Shown: positions 21,240-32,595 of the stretch, piece by piece
Layout: every line of letters starts with the position of its first letter
How positions within the stretch are numbered: position 1 is the first letter of the stretch
NCBI GenBank assembly: GCA_023334545.1
Contig: JAADVB010000025.1
Coordinates: 55,495-119,494 of the forward strand
Direction of reading: 5' to 3'
DNA length: 64,000 nucleotides
DNA from: Salisapilia sapeloensis
Taxonomy: Eukaryota; Oomycota; Peronosporomycetes; Peronosporales; Salisapiliaceae
The notes under the pieces: model-generated
Told to the model about the DNA's origin: nothing
The model's database searches: none
The model's input: the letters and a program-made list of their open reading frames with translations, nothing else
Made by a program: the position numbers and the translations under genes

Positions 21240-23049
21240 ATGCAAATCAGCACAAGACAAAATAACGGAACGCGGACCGAAATGACAGAGCAGACGGCGG
21301 ATAATGCGGCGTTTAATCCGCCTCTCACTCGCTCAGACTCGTCCGGAACTGCTTTCGAGTCATGGGTCGGACACCGCCTGAAGAATGAATGGAGTTCCAG
21401 TGAACTTGGCTCTCTACTCACCAAGGAACGCATCGCAGACGCCGTCACGCGCTTCCAGCACTTGGAGACTCCTGTCAAGGTAGCTTTCATCAGTGAATTA
21501 GTGTACTGTATTGAAGGGGAGCTGATTGGTACTTGTATTTCTCTGCTACGTGGGAATGTATTGGACTCTAGGTGCGCTTCTTGTTGTCATTTTTAAGTGT
21601 ACGGGATGAGGAGATGGAGGAGAGCAAAACCGCAATTGAGGATATTGTGGCTGCTGCAGAGAAGGACACGGAAGAGGTTTGTTCATTTATTAGTGGTCTA
21701 CTCTTTTAGATACTAGCGTTCTTGTACTTACTCTTTTTCATGGATCATTCTAGTGGGTGAAAATTGCTGCTGGCACGGTCAGGCAGTACTTGTTAATGTC
21801 TCGACAGGGAGAAAAAGGGGATTCGTTCTTGTTAGACCAGTTAGAAGCATCTAGTGATAAGATTCTAGAAGCAGTGAGTGATCCGACGCAGCAGACGGAG
21901 CTCACGATCGATAACTTTGTGTCTTTCGAAAGCGCCATTCTAAACCCTTCTGTCCGACCTGAGATGGCCATCCAACCTACCCAACACTTTACTCTGGTGG
22001 AGGTGGCGGAGAGTAAAGAAGAACCGATCGAAAGTATGCTTTCCATCTATCCTATGTATTATATAAGTACTAACGTCATGGGATTAGATGTGATGGCAGC
22101 GAAGAAACCGATCGCCCATCGGAACTCTATCTCTCGGCCACCACCGTCTGCTTCCGTCGCGACGTCCCAGAGCCGTGGATCTATCTCGTCGACATCCCAG
22201 CGTCCACCCCGAGGCCGCAAGCACGTGACGGAGTTATCCGAGATCCGACGCAAGGCAGACGCGGGTCGGTTCAAGCGACAGCGAAGTCGTATCTCGATGA
22301 TCGACATCGATGAAGTGAAGCAGATCGAGTCGGATAAGGCGCAGCGTGCAGAGGAACGGAAGAAGCAGAAGGCTGTGCCAAAGGAAAAGGGTCAGATGTC
22401 TGCACCGACGCAATCGGATGGCGAGAATCGACTCGATATGGAGCTGCATGATAATGGAGAAGCCGATACGGTGTCTGCTTTAGCGGAGGGACTCCCGATG
22501 CCAATGCCAGATCCGTCTGGACCGTTCCAACAGATCGAGTACCCGTATGCGCAGCCTCCTCCGACGAACTTCCAGCAGATAAATGACGTCGGAAATACGC
22601 ACGAGTCATACGTTCCAGACGGGACACAGGCACTTTTGAATGCAGCGTTCCATACGCAGCACGACATGATGACCGAAGTGGTCGGTAGCCACTCGCAGTC
22701 GTCGGAACAAGACACGTCTTCCATGCTACCGACGATGCAGCAGAGGTACGTTCCGCAGACCATGTACCAGCATCCGCCGGATTACCATCGTGGGTTTGAA
22801 CCGGAGGACGCTGGTAGCATGCAGATGAACTACGGTCAAGGCTTCACAAACTCGTTCGGTGGACACTTTAACGCTCCGTCTGGCTTTGCTCAGCCACGAT
22901 CTTTCCAGCAAGGCTTTGGAGACGGCATGACGCAACCGCAAGGGTTCATGGAGATGCAAGCGGATGAGACACATGCACAGCAGCAGCCACCTCCGCCTGA
23001 CCAATATCAACGCGGATACGATAGCAATTCGTCCGAGTTCTGGAGGTAG
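21240..23049 (+). CDS. NELF-A-like negative elongation factor subunit
   Basis: Four coding exons: 21240..21479, 21572..21676, 21754..22033 and 22088..23049; 528 residues. The N-terminal region reads SLLTKERIADAVTRFQHLET, PVKVRFLLSFLSVRDEEMEE and EEWVKIAAGTVRQYL once spliced. In order, spacing and hydrophobic pattern it parallels the N-terminal helical domain of NELF-A (SLL, ...AVKLKLLLG..., ...PWV...ADILKSF). A basic segment (GRKHVTELSEIRRKADAGRF) resembles the NELF-A HDAg region. The rest is Pro/Gln/Met-rich and disordered. NELF pauses RNA polymerase II near promoters. Homology is by eye only. The intron 22034-22087 is 54 bp, stop-free and in frame, with donor GTATGC and branch TACTAAC. An unspliced reading would add 18 residues. 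Confidence 0.6.
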
Positions 23050-23146
23050 GACGTCGATGAGGATAATGGAAAGGATATGCTAATGTTTGCACACGTGAAT
23101 ATGTTCAAAGTTGTTTTATTTGGATATGAGTACTTGTAGATGTGGA

Positions 23147-26100
23147 TTAGAGTAGATGCCAGCGACGTAGGGTCTGATGCAGCTGTGTGTTAAAGTCTCC
23201 TTGTACTTGCTTACGGATCTTCCATTGCCGATAGGAACGTTGTAAGACTCTTGCTTTTTGATGCTCCATGGGTGGTCTTGAAGCAAAGTAGCTCGTGATT
23301 GTGAACTCTACGAGTGATGGCGTGATTGCTAGCGTGCTGACGGGACTGAACGGAGCTACTTTACGTGCTCGATTCTTTGCTGCAACGCGAAAGTAGTATC
23401 CTGTCTTCGGACGAAGGCTGCAGACAGTTAGTTCATGCTTTGAAGCAGAGGTAGTTGACATTCCGGCAGATGTCCAAAAGGAGTCGGTTGATGGGTGAAC
23501 AGAAGTACTTAGGTCTGCGTCAGGGGCGCACTGGTACTGGAGAATGTAGGTGGATAACTCGGACCCTCCATCGTTTTCAGGTGGATTCCACTGGACACTA
23601 ATCTTTGTTGGAGCTACTTCAGTGATGATTGGAGCTATTGGAATTGTGGCCGGGGCAGAAGTATCGGCAGTGCGGGTGGGCTTGCTAAACCCGCTAAACA
23701 TCCCAGCGCCTAGTTCATTGACGGCTTGGACGGCAATGAGGTAACGCGTACCACCGGATAGGTGATCTAAATCGAAAACCCATGATCGCTTTGACTTCCT
23801 CGGCTCAGTTTCATACGGAATGAGTTCACTAGCCTCGAGTGTAAACTCTCGTTCGACTTGTTTGGTGACGATACCAAACTCAACGTCTTCACGCTCAAAG
23901 ATAAAGTTATATCGCATAATCTGAGCTCCATTACATTTTGGTTCATCAAAGACTGCTCGTATAGAGTAAGATGTCGGAGTAATGAGCGTCGGTGGTGAAG
24001 GTGCAATTGGGACGTCTCGGAGTGTGGATACTAGTACTGATGATGGTGAGAAGTCAGAAAAGCACAGCTTATTGTCGATAAGATTCGTTGCTGCAATCCA
24101 AGTTCGGACAAATTGACCGGGCTCGAGCCCTTCGATTGTAAATTTCATTGCTGGAACTTCCTGTGCTAGCATCGTGTGCTCTTCATACTTTGCAATGTTC
24201 TCTACTTTCATCTCAAAAGTATCTTCGTTTTCTTGAAACTGCTTCCATCGTAGCACATACTGCAGGATTTCACTTCCATTGCATCGAGGTTTTTCCCATT
24301 GAATACTGATTTGGCTCTTCCCAATATCTACGATTGCTGGTGGCTTTGGGATGTCTGGCTTTGACGAATCCATCTTGACGTAGTCACTCACTTGAGAGAA
24401 ATTCCCCAAGCCACATCGATTTTCAGCAGCGACAACAAACTGGTAGATTTCACCTGCCCATAAGTCGCTTAAGGTGTATGCGAACACAGCTTCCTTTGGT
24501 TTGCCCGTGGCGTCTACCTTTTGATCCTTTGCTCTTATCATTTTAACTTTCTTTGATACTTTTGGCACTTTTGTTGGCGGTGTTTTGGTCTCGCTTTCAC
24601 GAGTTCTATCCACCAAGACGTCCGCAATGTCTTGCAATGAAAGCTGGGTAGCTGGGATTTGCACTTCATGAACAGGAACGATAGATTTTCTTTCTGGTAG
24701 ACATCGTATTGTATAGGAAGTAATGACAGCGCCATTCGGACACGGGTAGGTCCACAACAGTCGGATGGAATTAGCTTGTACGTCTGTGAATTGAACGGGC
24801 TTGGTAACCTGGGAGGGGATGAAAGCCAGCGTCTCAGTGACTACTGTCTCACTGTATTTACCAGTATCAATCTACAGCACAACATGTAAGACGATGAACA
24901 CATAGAGTTGCGATAAAAAGTTATAAAGACGAACGGAATTCACTGCAGCGACATCTAACTGGTACTGTACGCCTGGCAATAAATTGCCCACAGTTCCAGC
25001 CTTGTACTTTGCTAGAACCTTTGTTTCTAGCTTGCGCTTAGGCTGACCACTCTTGTCAGCTCCATCGGTAAGCTGCGTCGTGCGAATAAGATAGTGAGTG
25101 ATCGCAGACCCATTGCCAACGGGATGCTCCCATGAAATTGATATCTCGAATCGATCTACACGATCTACATGAAGTTGCGCTGGTGCATCAGGAGGTGCAG
25201 GTCGCACACACCACTGAAATACATTACAATCGTTGCTGGTAGAAACAATAAACATGGCTGTTGGATCAAAGGTACAGGAAGTTACCGCATCGTAATGACC
25301 AGAAAGCGTAAATACACAGTCGAGGCTGGTCTTTGTCTGTACGTTCTTCCACACCTTGACGAGATTATCTTTACCCCCAGTTGCAAGCAGCATGGGATAT
25401 CCGCTCTCTTGACATGCAGCGGATGGTGTCAGTGCACACGTGAGAATTGACAATGTATGTGCTTCTTTTGTACTGCTTTGAAAGACTCCACTATCTAGCT
25501 GCCAAGTTTTAATAGTCTTGTCGATAGATACGGTAACAAGAAGGTTCTCTTCAACAGACACATCGCAGCAAGTAATTGATGCTGTATGCGCAATAAACTT
25601 TCCTTTCTACTAGTATTTTATTACAAGACTGGTAAAATAAAATATGTGCTAGTTTCCATACCTCTGAAGTAGTGGGCAGTTGATATCGTAGATACTCCTT
25701 TTGAATCGCTATAGGCGATCGGATTGTGACGCACTCTTGCGAGTTTCGTCTTGCGTCCTGAAGCGGTGCCTGTGGATTAAGTAGGTATTCGAAATCGAAA
25801 TGCTCAATGGCTTCAACTTTTTGTTTGAGCCTTTCAACTTCAGAGATAGCAGTGGTTTCTACAGACTGTACTGTACTATTTGGCTGTGCTTGCTGTGATG
25901 CAAACTGAAATATACTGGCTTCTTCTTTATCCTTTCCTTCGCCACTTACTAGTGTGGAAATGCCTGGCAATGATAATGCTGGTAACACAGTATCTGGTAG
26001 GCAATAGTGTGCCCAGGAATCATTTGAAAGGAGAGAGCTCAATGTGTCGTGGGTTGTGAGCATTCTCATTGTCCTCTCGAATGACAATGAGTATGGGATT

Positions 26101-27219
26101 GCCGTTTCCCAATCATCTACTTTCTTCCTGAATGATGTGGTTTCTCTTTCTTGAATTGCTTCTTGAGAAGGCACTGACCATACTTTTACCTCTTCCCCAC
26201 CGCACAGGATCAATAGTGATGGTTCAGATAGGAAAGCTACAGATGTGATGCCACTCATGAATGCCCCATACGCATGCAATGGATGTACTCGGTACTCTTT
26301 AGAAGTGATGAATTTCAGTTTCCATAAAATGGCAGTTGAATCGTACGATGCCGTGACAAGGTATTCGCCACATAAAGAGAATTGGACACCAGATATCTGC
26401 TGCTCATGGCCACAAACAGCACTTTCATTGTGCGATTGATCCGGTACTATAGTCAAAGACACGTTCGCTGCTCTATACATGCATGTTGCAAAGGTATGAT
26501 CTATGCATATTTTATACTCACCATTCCGTACATTTTATCTAGCCTCCATACCTGCAGCATACACAATCGGAAAGTAGACATCATTGTTGTCATAGCGTAG
26601 ACAACCTACATCACCACATATATGTTGAGCATACGTCGGTGAAGTTTGCATAGCTGCAAGTCGATCTTTATTTTTCATATTCCAGACCACAACTCTAGAC
26701 AAGTAGTTACATGCCCATTCTACTTTCGATACAAGTAAAAGTATGCTTACTGATCCAAGCCGAATGATATAAGATACATCTCTGACTGACCATTCGTTCG
26801 ACCTGATGCAATCGCTGTATGCCTCACGGATCGACGATGTTCATCGTAGCGTTTCGAAAGCATCCCATCCGTGATGCGAGGTCGTCTAGCTTCACGGAAC
26901 TCGCCATCGATAAAGTAAAAACCTATTAACTAGTAATCTATCTGCTATAAAATCACAAATATGAATGCAAACCATCTTCACGAACTGCATCCTCTTTCAG
27001 TTTCGCTTGCAGCGAAGCAAGTGCTTGTCTCGCTTTTTCCTTTTCTTCATCCGTCCGACCATCGCCTTGGACTTCAAAGAGCGCTCGCTCCTTTTCCAAT
27101 CTTATCTGTCGTCGAGTAGCTCGCCCGACCATGCTTAAGACGAGACCAAGTGTCTCTTCAACGTCCGTTATTTCATTAGCTCCAATGTACTTCCTGTAGG
27201 TCAAAAAACCATTCGACAT
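23147..27219 (-). CDS. WD40 - fibronectin type III - IQ protein
   Basis: Six exons (complement of 23147..24871, 24935..25606, 25662..26446, 26552..26694, 26751..26922, 26973..27219), 1247 residues. After an N-terminal helix come WD40 blades, for example VAFLSEPSLLILCGGEEVKVW, ITCCDVSVEENLLVTVSIDKTIKTW and FDPTAMFIVSTSNDCNVFQW. The overall style is like EML/TAPE propellers. Five fibronectin type III domains follow, with the repeated (I/V)xxxWxxP...GxxIxxYxxR signature. The C-terminus has an IQ-like motif (VLQRSYRQWKIRKQ), which would bind calmodulin. A 105-bp intron (26447-26551) is the longest in the gene. A cytoskeletal or axonemal scaffold is likely, but that is inference. No exact named orthologue is recognised. 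Confidence 0.75.
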
Positions 27220-27250
27220 TCCATTCGTCTTACAAGTCTAAGGTTTCTAT

Positions 27251-28499
27251 CTACAAGTACTTTGAGATGGTATCTAGTAAATCTTGCGGATTGTCAATGT
27301 GCACCCAATGACCAGAGTTTTTCAGCAGATGATGATGCACATTCTGGTCTTCTAGTTGCTTTAGCTTGTCGACAATCTCTTTCGTCCACATGGAATTCCT
27401 TTCTGCCTGGACAAAGTGCAGCTGGACATCGTCAAAAGCTGATGATGCGTTCTCTACAAGTGGCCATAGGTCTGTCGATAAAAAGTTTTGGAAGAGAGTT
27501 TCGATGACCTCAATGTCCATCTTCCACGTGTATTCTTCCGGATTGGTCTTTGTTAGACGGAGATTGGTCGTTAGCCACTGCGCTTCTCCGAGCCCAATGC
27601 CCTTTGCCTGTAGATCTTCGATGAGCTCTTTCTTGGACGTAATGGGAAGAGGGATTTCCTTCACTGAAGGAAGGACATTCTCCACAGACGCGGTTAAAGC
27701 CCGGTTCTTGTAGTCATTTTTAGCTGTCGTAAACGGCGTTTAGCACGTATAAATGAAGGTTTTGGGATAAGCAATACCTGTTCCAGGAAGCGAATCGAGG
27801 ACCCAAGCTTGGTCTGGTAGCTTTGCAGCGCGGTCTTTGCACGTTTGCAGATATTGAAGAGCGACTTTACCACCAAAGGAGTGGCCAAAGATGGCATCTG
27901 GCTCCACTTCAAGCTCTTCTGCTAAGGCACTATAGAGGGCTGTTTAGTATGGTACAAAGAAGGATTCGCGAGTGGAGAACATACATGACGTCCTCAGCAC
28001 ACGCTTCGAGGTCGTGTGGAGGAGAGAATGAGGGCGAATCGCCATGGCCTGTTTAACATTGTTATGAGGACAACTATCGCAATTGATGCAATCATCATGC
28101 AACTCACCTCGATGGTCTAGCGAAATGAATTTCCATTCTGGATGACGCTTTGTGATCCTACAAGCAGGAGGCGAAAGCAGTCGTTAGCTATACAACCACT
28201 TCGTAATGGAGACGAACGAAGGTGATACTTTTGAGAAAATGTTCGCCAATTGAGCTTATTGCCTGTGCAATGCAACATCATATACCGTCATTCATCTATT
28301 TTCGTACAACAAGTAGGATGGGTCATTGGATACCTAAAATGCCATGCATGATAAATGCTGTTTTCGTCGGTTGTGCATCGCTTGAGCTGTCTTGGAATAC
28401 GCGATAGGCTAGGGTGCTTTGAAAACGTGTCGAGACAGCACGTACAGCGTTTTGTGCCGTAGAGCGGCCGAGCGGACCTTGACGAAGAGCAGTGAGCAT
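27251..28499 (-). CDS. Alpha/beta hydrolase, ABHD11-like
   Basis: Six exons (complement of 27251..27723, 27778..27929, 27985..28048, 28108..28157, 28229..28262, 28334..28499), 312 residues; the second exon is 34 bp. Spliced motifs show the family: MHGILGNKLNW (oxyanion region), LDHRGHGDSP, the nucleophile elbow GHSFGGKVAL, LDSLPGTAKND, and the catalytic His in NSGHWVHID. The N-terminus (MLTALRQGPLGRSTAQNAVR) looks like a mitochondrial presequence, as expected for ABHD11. The family acts on esters or lipids; the true substrate is not known. The next gene's start (27219) lies 32 bp past its stop, on the same strand, so the spacing is very tight. Confidence 0.9.
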
Positions 28500-30614
28500 T
28501 TCGCGATTTACGATTGTTCGAGTTGTGTCGCTTGTAAATCAAAACTTTTAAATATTTATGTATACACCTTGAATGGATAAAACACATCTTATTCGTATGT
28601 AAATTTAAATTTAAATAAATAATAATATCTTTATTTGGATGTGAAAATATCTGGACAATAAATCGGTAACGTCAATCGAGTTTAGTGTTGTTTTGTCAAA
28701 GGCGCTCGAGTATTGCCTCGATGCTTTAAGTCATATTAATCTGCTCGATCCTACTTGAACCTCATGCCGCTTAATCTTACCGAGCAATGTAGTTGTACAT
28801 GAATGTTGTATGTATTCGGAAATTTGGACCAGGTATGTGTGCTTTCGCTTGTTTGACCCAATCGATCTTCAAGATCTGCTTTAGACAATGGAAACGATTG
28901 GGCTAGAGAAAACTTTGGCACGCGTCTACTACCTTTCGTAAACAAAGACATACTAATATATGGCCTCCTGCTGAAGGTTATCCTGTATTAGTATTACCAT
29001 CTCACGACAAAAGTGATGCGCTAGGCGCTCCTTCATATAAACAGCATGTACACATGATACCATTTGCCTTTATGGCTGTGTACGCTAATTACCATGCCTC
29101 CCGTGAACGTGTTCGTTGCTCTCTGTCGTCGAGATAAAACTACAAAGCAAAAATGTACGGGCATGTTCGTGTTGAACCAGTATTCAAAGAAATTGGAAAT
29201 TCGCATGTTGCAATTCTATTCATGGTGGTAGAATCGGGTAATCCCGCGTTCGCTGAGAATTGTCGATAGTGTTTACCACTTGCCAGTGAAAACCCAACGC
29301 AACACTTCGATATGACTTTCCCGATAAACTAGGAATACAAAGCAAGTGGTTTCTACTACTGATGGGGACGTATTTCCATATTCTTGATCTAACTTACCTC
29401 TCGTGCTCCATCCTCTGTTGTAATTGAGGTTTCCATTCTCATACTGCTGTGAGCATGATCTCTGTGGAAGCTGCAATATATAGATAATATTTTCGGAGTG
29501 AATTAGGCCCCAATCAATATAGCTTTCGACGTCATCTACCTCTTTCTTCGATTTCAATCAGGCCAATACAAGAGGAACGATACCGATCACAGTTCACGCA
29601 TGCTCGTTCTCACATTGCATGTTTTGTCTCGCATAATACCTAATTGTCCTATCAACGGACACATCATTACTTCATTTTGGTCTATTTCTATCTTCGTCTC
29701 TGATGCAATCGGGATGAAACACTCTTCGAGAAAACTTCAAGGCACGCCTGATGCTCGAAATGTGCAAATTTGAAAAAAAAACACGGGAAAGACTCGGTGA
29801 GCTCTTCGCTTTACTTGTGCTATTGAGCTCTTCGCTATTATTTCGGAACAGGCATAGTACAGTAGTGGACGGAATAATCGGGCGACATTTTCAATGCGCA
29901 CTGTACTCTATCCCAGTAAAATGGCGAAGAGCTCACTGTTGCAAGTAAATCGAATGCAACTTCAACCTGAATGACTTCGACGATCTACCACGATATGGTC
30001 GACACTACTGCTTATCGAAGCATGACAGAGGAACGGACGGTATACATGGATAGCTACGCAAGAGTAGGGCAAACAACCAGGGCTTTTATAGTGATTTCTA
30101 GTACAGTCCATCTATGTTTCTTTTCACAACGTTGATTATTCCTTGTATTTATACTCAATTTTCTGCTGGTCGAGCACGACGTTAATACTTACAATTGATC
30201 TACCGCCAAGTGCTAGGGACGTCTAAACCGGTCAACTTCCTCTATCTGCATTCGAAGGAAAGCTCAGATTCCCGACTGACCAGTTTGCATGTCAAGTGTT
30301 TCAGGAGGTGCTCCAAGATAAATATTATAGCAGTACGAATGCGAACTCTACCTGTATAGTTTATCACATTTTTGAAGCTTTGCAGTAGTCAGATTCGAAA
30401 CCAACACTACTACAGTCGACAAGTGTGTGATTCAAACAGCATTTCAATCGTCTGCATTGACCAGCATGAAGGAGCTTTATCATCCACAGACACATGCACT
30501 TCATACAATTAGCCATGCTCCTGTATAAACTCCAGCATCCCCACCACATCTACTAGTATCCTATTGACAGCCACAATGTCTGTATCGTTTTCTTTATTCT
30601 CATTCCATTCAAGT
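28500..30614. other. Gene-poor intergenic region
   Basis: About 2.1 kb with no convincing gene on either strand. Open frames of 60-94 codons occur (for example 29273-29557 on the minus strand) but they lack recognisable motifs, biased codons or splice structure. An AT-rich stretch lies at 28595-28640. A small inverted repeat at 29797-29936 is listed separately. I found no tRNA or other RNA gene. Confidence 0.4.
29797..29936. repeat. Short inverted repeat with an extra direct copy
   Basis: A 13-bp word GTGAGCTCTTCGC begins at 29797. A close direct copy, TGAGCTCTTCGCTA, follows at 29824, and an inverted copy ends at 29936 (arm 29915-29936). Similarity in the inverted arm continues into TTTACT with a 3-bp insertion. 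About 100 bp separate the arms. It could form a hairpin, or be a worn miniature element; no flanking target duplication is obvious. Confidence 0.45.
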
Positions 30615-31837
30615 CTACAGCTCTACGCCGGCCACTGCAGGCGAGCCTGCTTCTTTCTCTTCCGCGATCACCTGTCTTTCCAAGTCCATCATTGCTTCTT
30701 CCACCCGCCTCGTAATCGCCGAGTACAAGGCTTTCTCATGCTCCTCCGTCGTCCACGGGTCGTTCCCAGCGACTCGTTGCTGCTCAAACTTAGCAAAGAT
30801 GTCGTCGAAATTAATCGGTTTGCCGACCTTGACACGAACACTAATGTCTGTGCGCGGCATAAAGCTAATAATTTCGTTCTTTTCATTTTGCGGCATGATC
30901 TTTTCCATGTTGAAATGATAGAACGGGATGACGACTGGACGAGGCTCGGCACGCGCGATGAGCTTGCCAACACCCCATTTCAATCGACCAATCTCTTCAC
31001 GCAATGGACTTGGACGTCCGCCCAGTCCTATTATAGGTAATGTTTATAGAGGTTCGTGTGCAGGAGAAGGAGGATAGGATGATACCTTGCTCTTGGACGA
31101 TGCGACCTTCAGGGAAGATGTGTATCCACTCGCCTGCTTGGAGTTTCTCAAAGAGCACTTCTAGCATCTATGATATGCATGATAAGGATGTGATAGTCGA
31201 AAGCAAAGGTTTAAAAGTACTCGCTGGTCGATGCCACCGCCTCGTTTAATAGGAAGTGTCTTGGCGGCGTAGAAAAACGTCGGGACGATACCTCCGTACG
31301 TGTATCCGTACTCCTGGCTATGTATTCCATACTACGTCAACGGTTCTGTCTATCATGTAAACCAAGGCTGCATACCTGACGACACTCCATCGACTTTTCG
31401 AAGGCCACATGTACTTCCATGGAAGCATGCTAGACAAAAAGTAAGATTTCTGAGTGCTTATACGCATGCAGTAAGGATGCAATGTACGTTGCAATGACGC
31501 TTGGGTCATCTACAGTCGCAGAGTGGTTGCAGACGGTGACGAGGCCCGTTTTCAGCGGCCTCGATTCGAGCTGCTCTTCCAGAATTTCGACGCCATCCGC
31601 CTTAAAGGAGCTCAAGTGCTTTAGATATACCTTGGATGCGAGCGTTGCACCTAAGAATACAGGTGCTCGACCCAAGTCCTTGAGCCATTCCGGAAATTTG
31701 CCTTCCTTTCGGTAGCGCTGTTCATACGTGCCATCATCGAGATCCGCTGCTGGTACGTCTGCATACAAGGCAGCAGCGCCGACCGTTGCGGCTGCAACTG
31801 CCGTGCCAGTGACTACTTTGGCGGTACGTCGGAACAT
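30615..31837 (-). CDS. TAFAZZIN: Tafazzin, monolysocardiolipin acyltransferase
   Basis: Five exons (complement of 30615..31027, 31086..31167, 31221..31317, 31376..31429, 31488..31837), 331 residues. The acyltransferase motif NHSATVDDP (HX4D, with the extra D typical of tafazzin) is followed by RGGGIDQ, IHIFPEGRIVQEQ and VVIPFYHFNMEKIMP. All belong to the PlsC/tafazzin fold. Tafazzin remodels cardiolipin acyl chains in mitochondrial membranes. The first 30 residues (FRRTAKVVTGTAVAAATVGA and on) form a basic hydrophobic segment that could target and anchor the protein. Introns are 53-58 bp. The tail is acidic, then Ala-rich. Confidence 0.92.
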
Positions 31838-32595
31838 AGAGAAACAGTGGACAGACTAGGAGGCAGTCTGAAACGGATGTCGATGCGTGATCCCGTGCTC
31901 GCTGATGCTCGGTGCGTTTTATAAAATTTGGCTAATTCCACCGATTCGATCCGGATGGTCGACGAGCAATCTGCTGATCAGGGTGTCGCTGCTGTCGATA
32001 TGGAGGTACGGAGATGCACTTGCGACAAGATACTTGTCTATCGTTCTAGCATTATTGTGTGGATGCTACTTTAAGAATTGAGGTGTATGGGAGGCATGCA
32101 TGCTGCAGTTTCAAAGTCGATTGTCACGACCAGACGGAGTGACTAGAAACGAATCGAATCGAATATGGCGATCAACAATCCCTTTGCTATATGCATCTAT
32201 CGAATTGCCTATAAAAGCCGTATCGGTACAAAGGTACTTGTGTAGGTGCATGGAGGAAGCAACATGAAAAGGTAGTCCGACGAGAAGGAAACGTTGATAA
32301 GATTACGCAAAAGTCGTGTGTGATGTACCGTATGCTAGGATCCACTCCACGAAGCACCATTCAATTCCTTCTTCCTATCAACGTTCTATTGCATCTACCT
32401 CTCTACACATAAACCTTGCTCTCTAGTGTATCAAAATACTTGGACCATACGCATGCAAAAAGCTCCGAGCGTCAAGTAAACTGACTGACGAGCCTCCGAA
32501 TCGACTTCTTAAAAATTTAAACTAGCGATTTGTATACTCAAGCGTTCATTTTCGATTTTGCGGCGACAAACGCACAAGAAGTAGAGAGCTCGATC
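31838..32595. other. Intergenic region between tafazzin and GPD2 genes
   Basis: About 760 bp between divergent genes, with no coding sequence that I can support. It includes an AATCG microrepeat near 32153-32165. The candidate GPD2 initiator at 32546 is listed on its own. Confidence 0.4.
32544..32560 (+). promoter_or_regulatory. Oomycete-type initiator (Inr + FPR-like)
   Basis: GTTCATTTTCGATTTTG closely follows the oomycete start-site consensus, in which TCAYTYYN is followed by a flanking CAWTTT-like element. It lies about 45 bp upstream of the GPD2 start codon, the usual distance. Confidence 0.55.

Noticed and set aside
29273-29557. 94-codon open frame in the gap at 28.5-30.6 kb (minus strand)
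   Set aside because: No recognisable motif, no splice partners, average composition; chance length for AT-moderate DNA.
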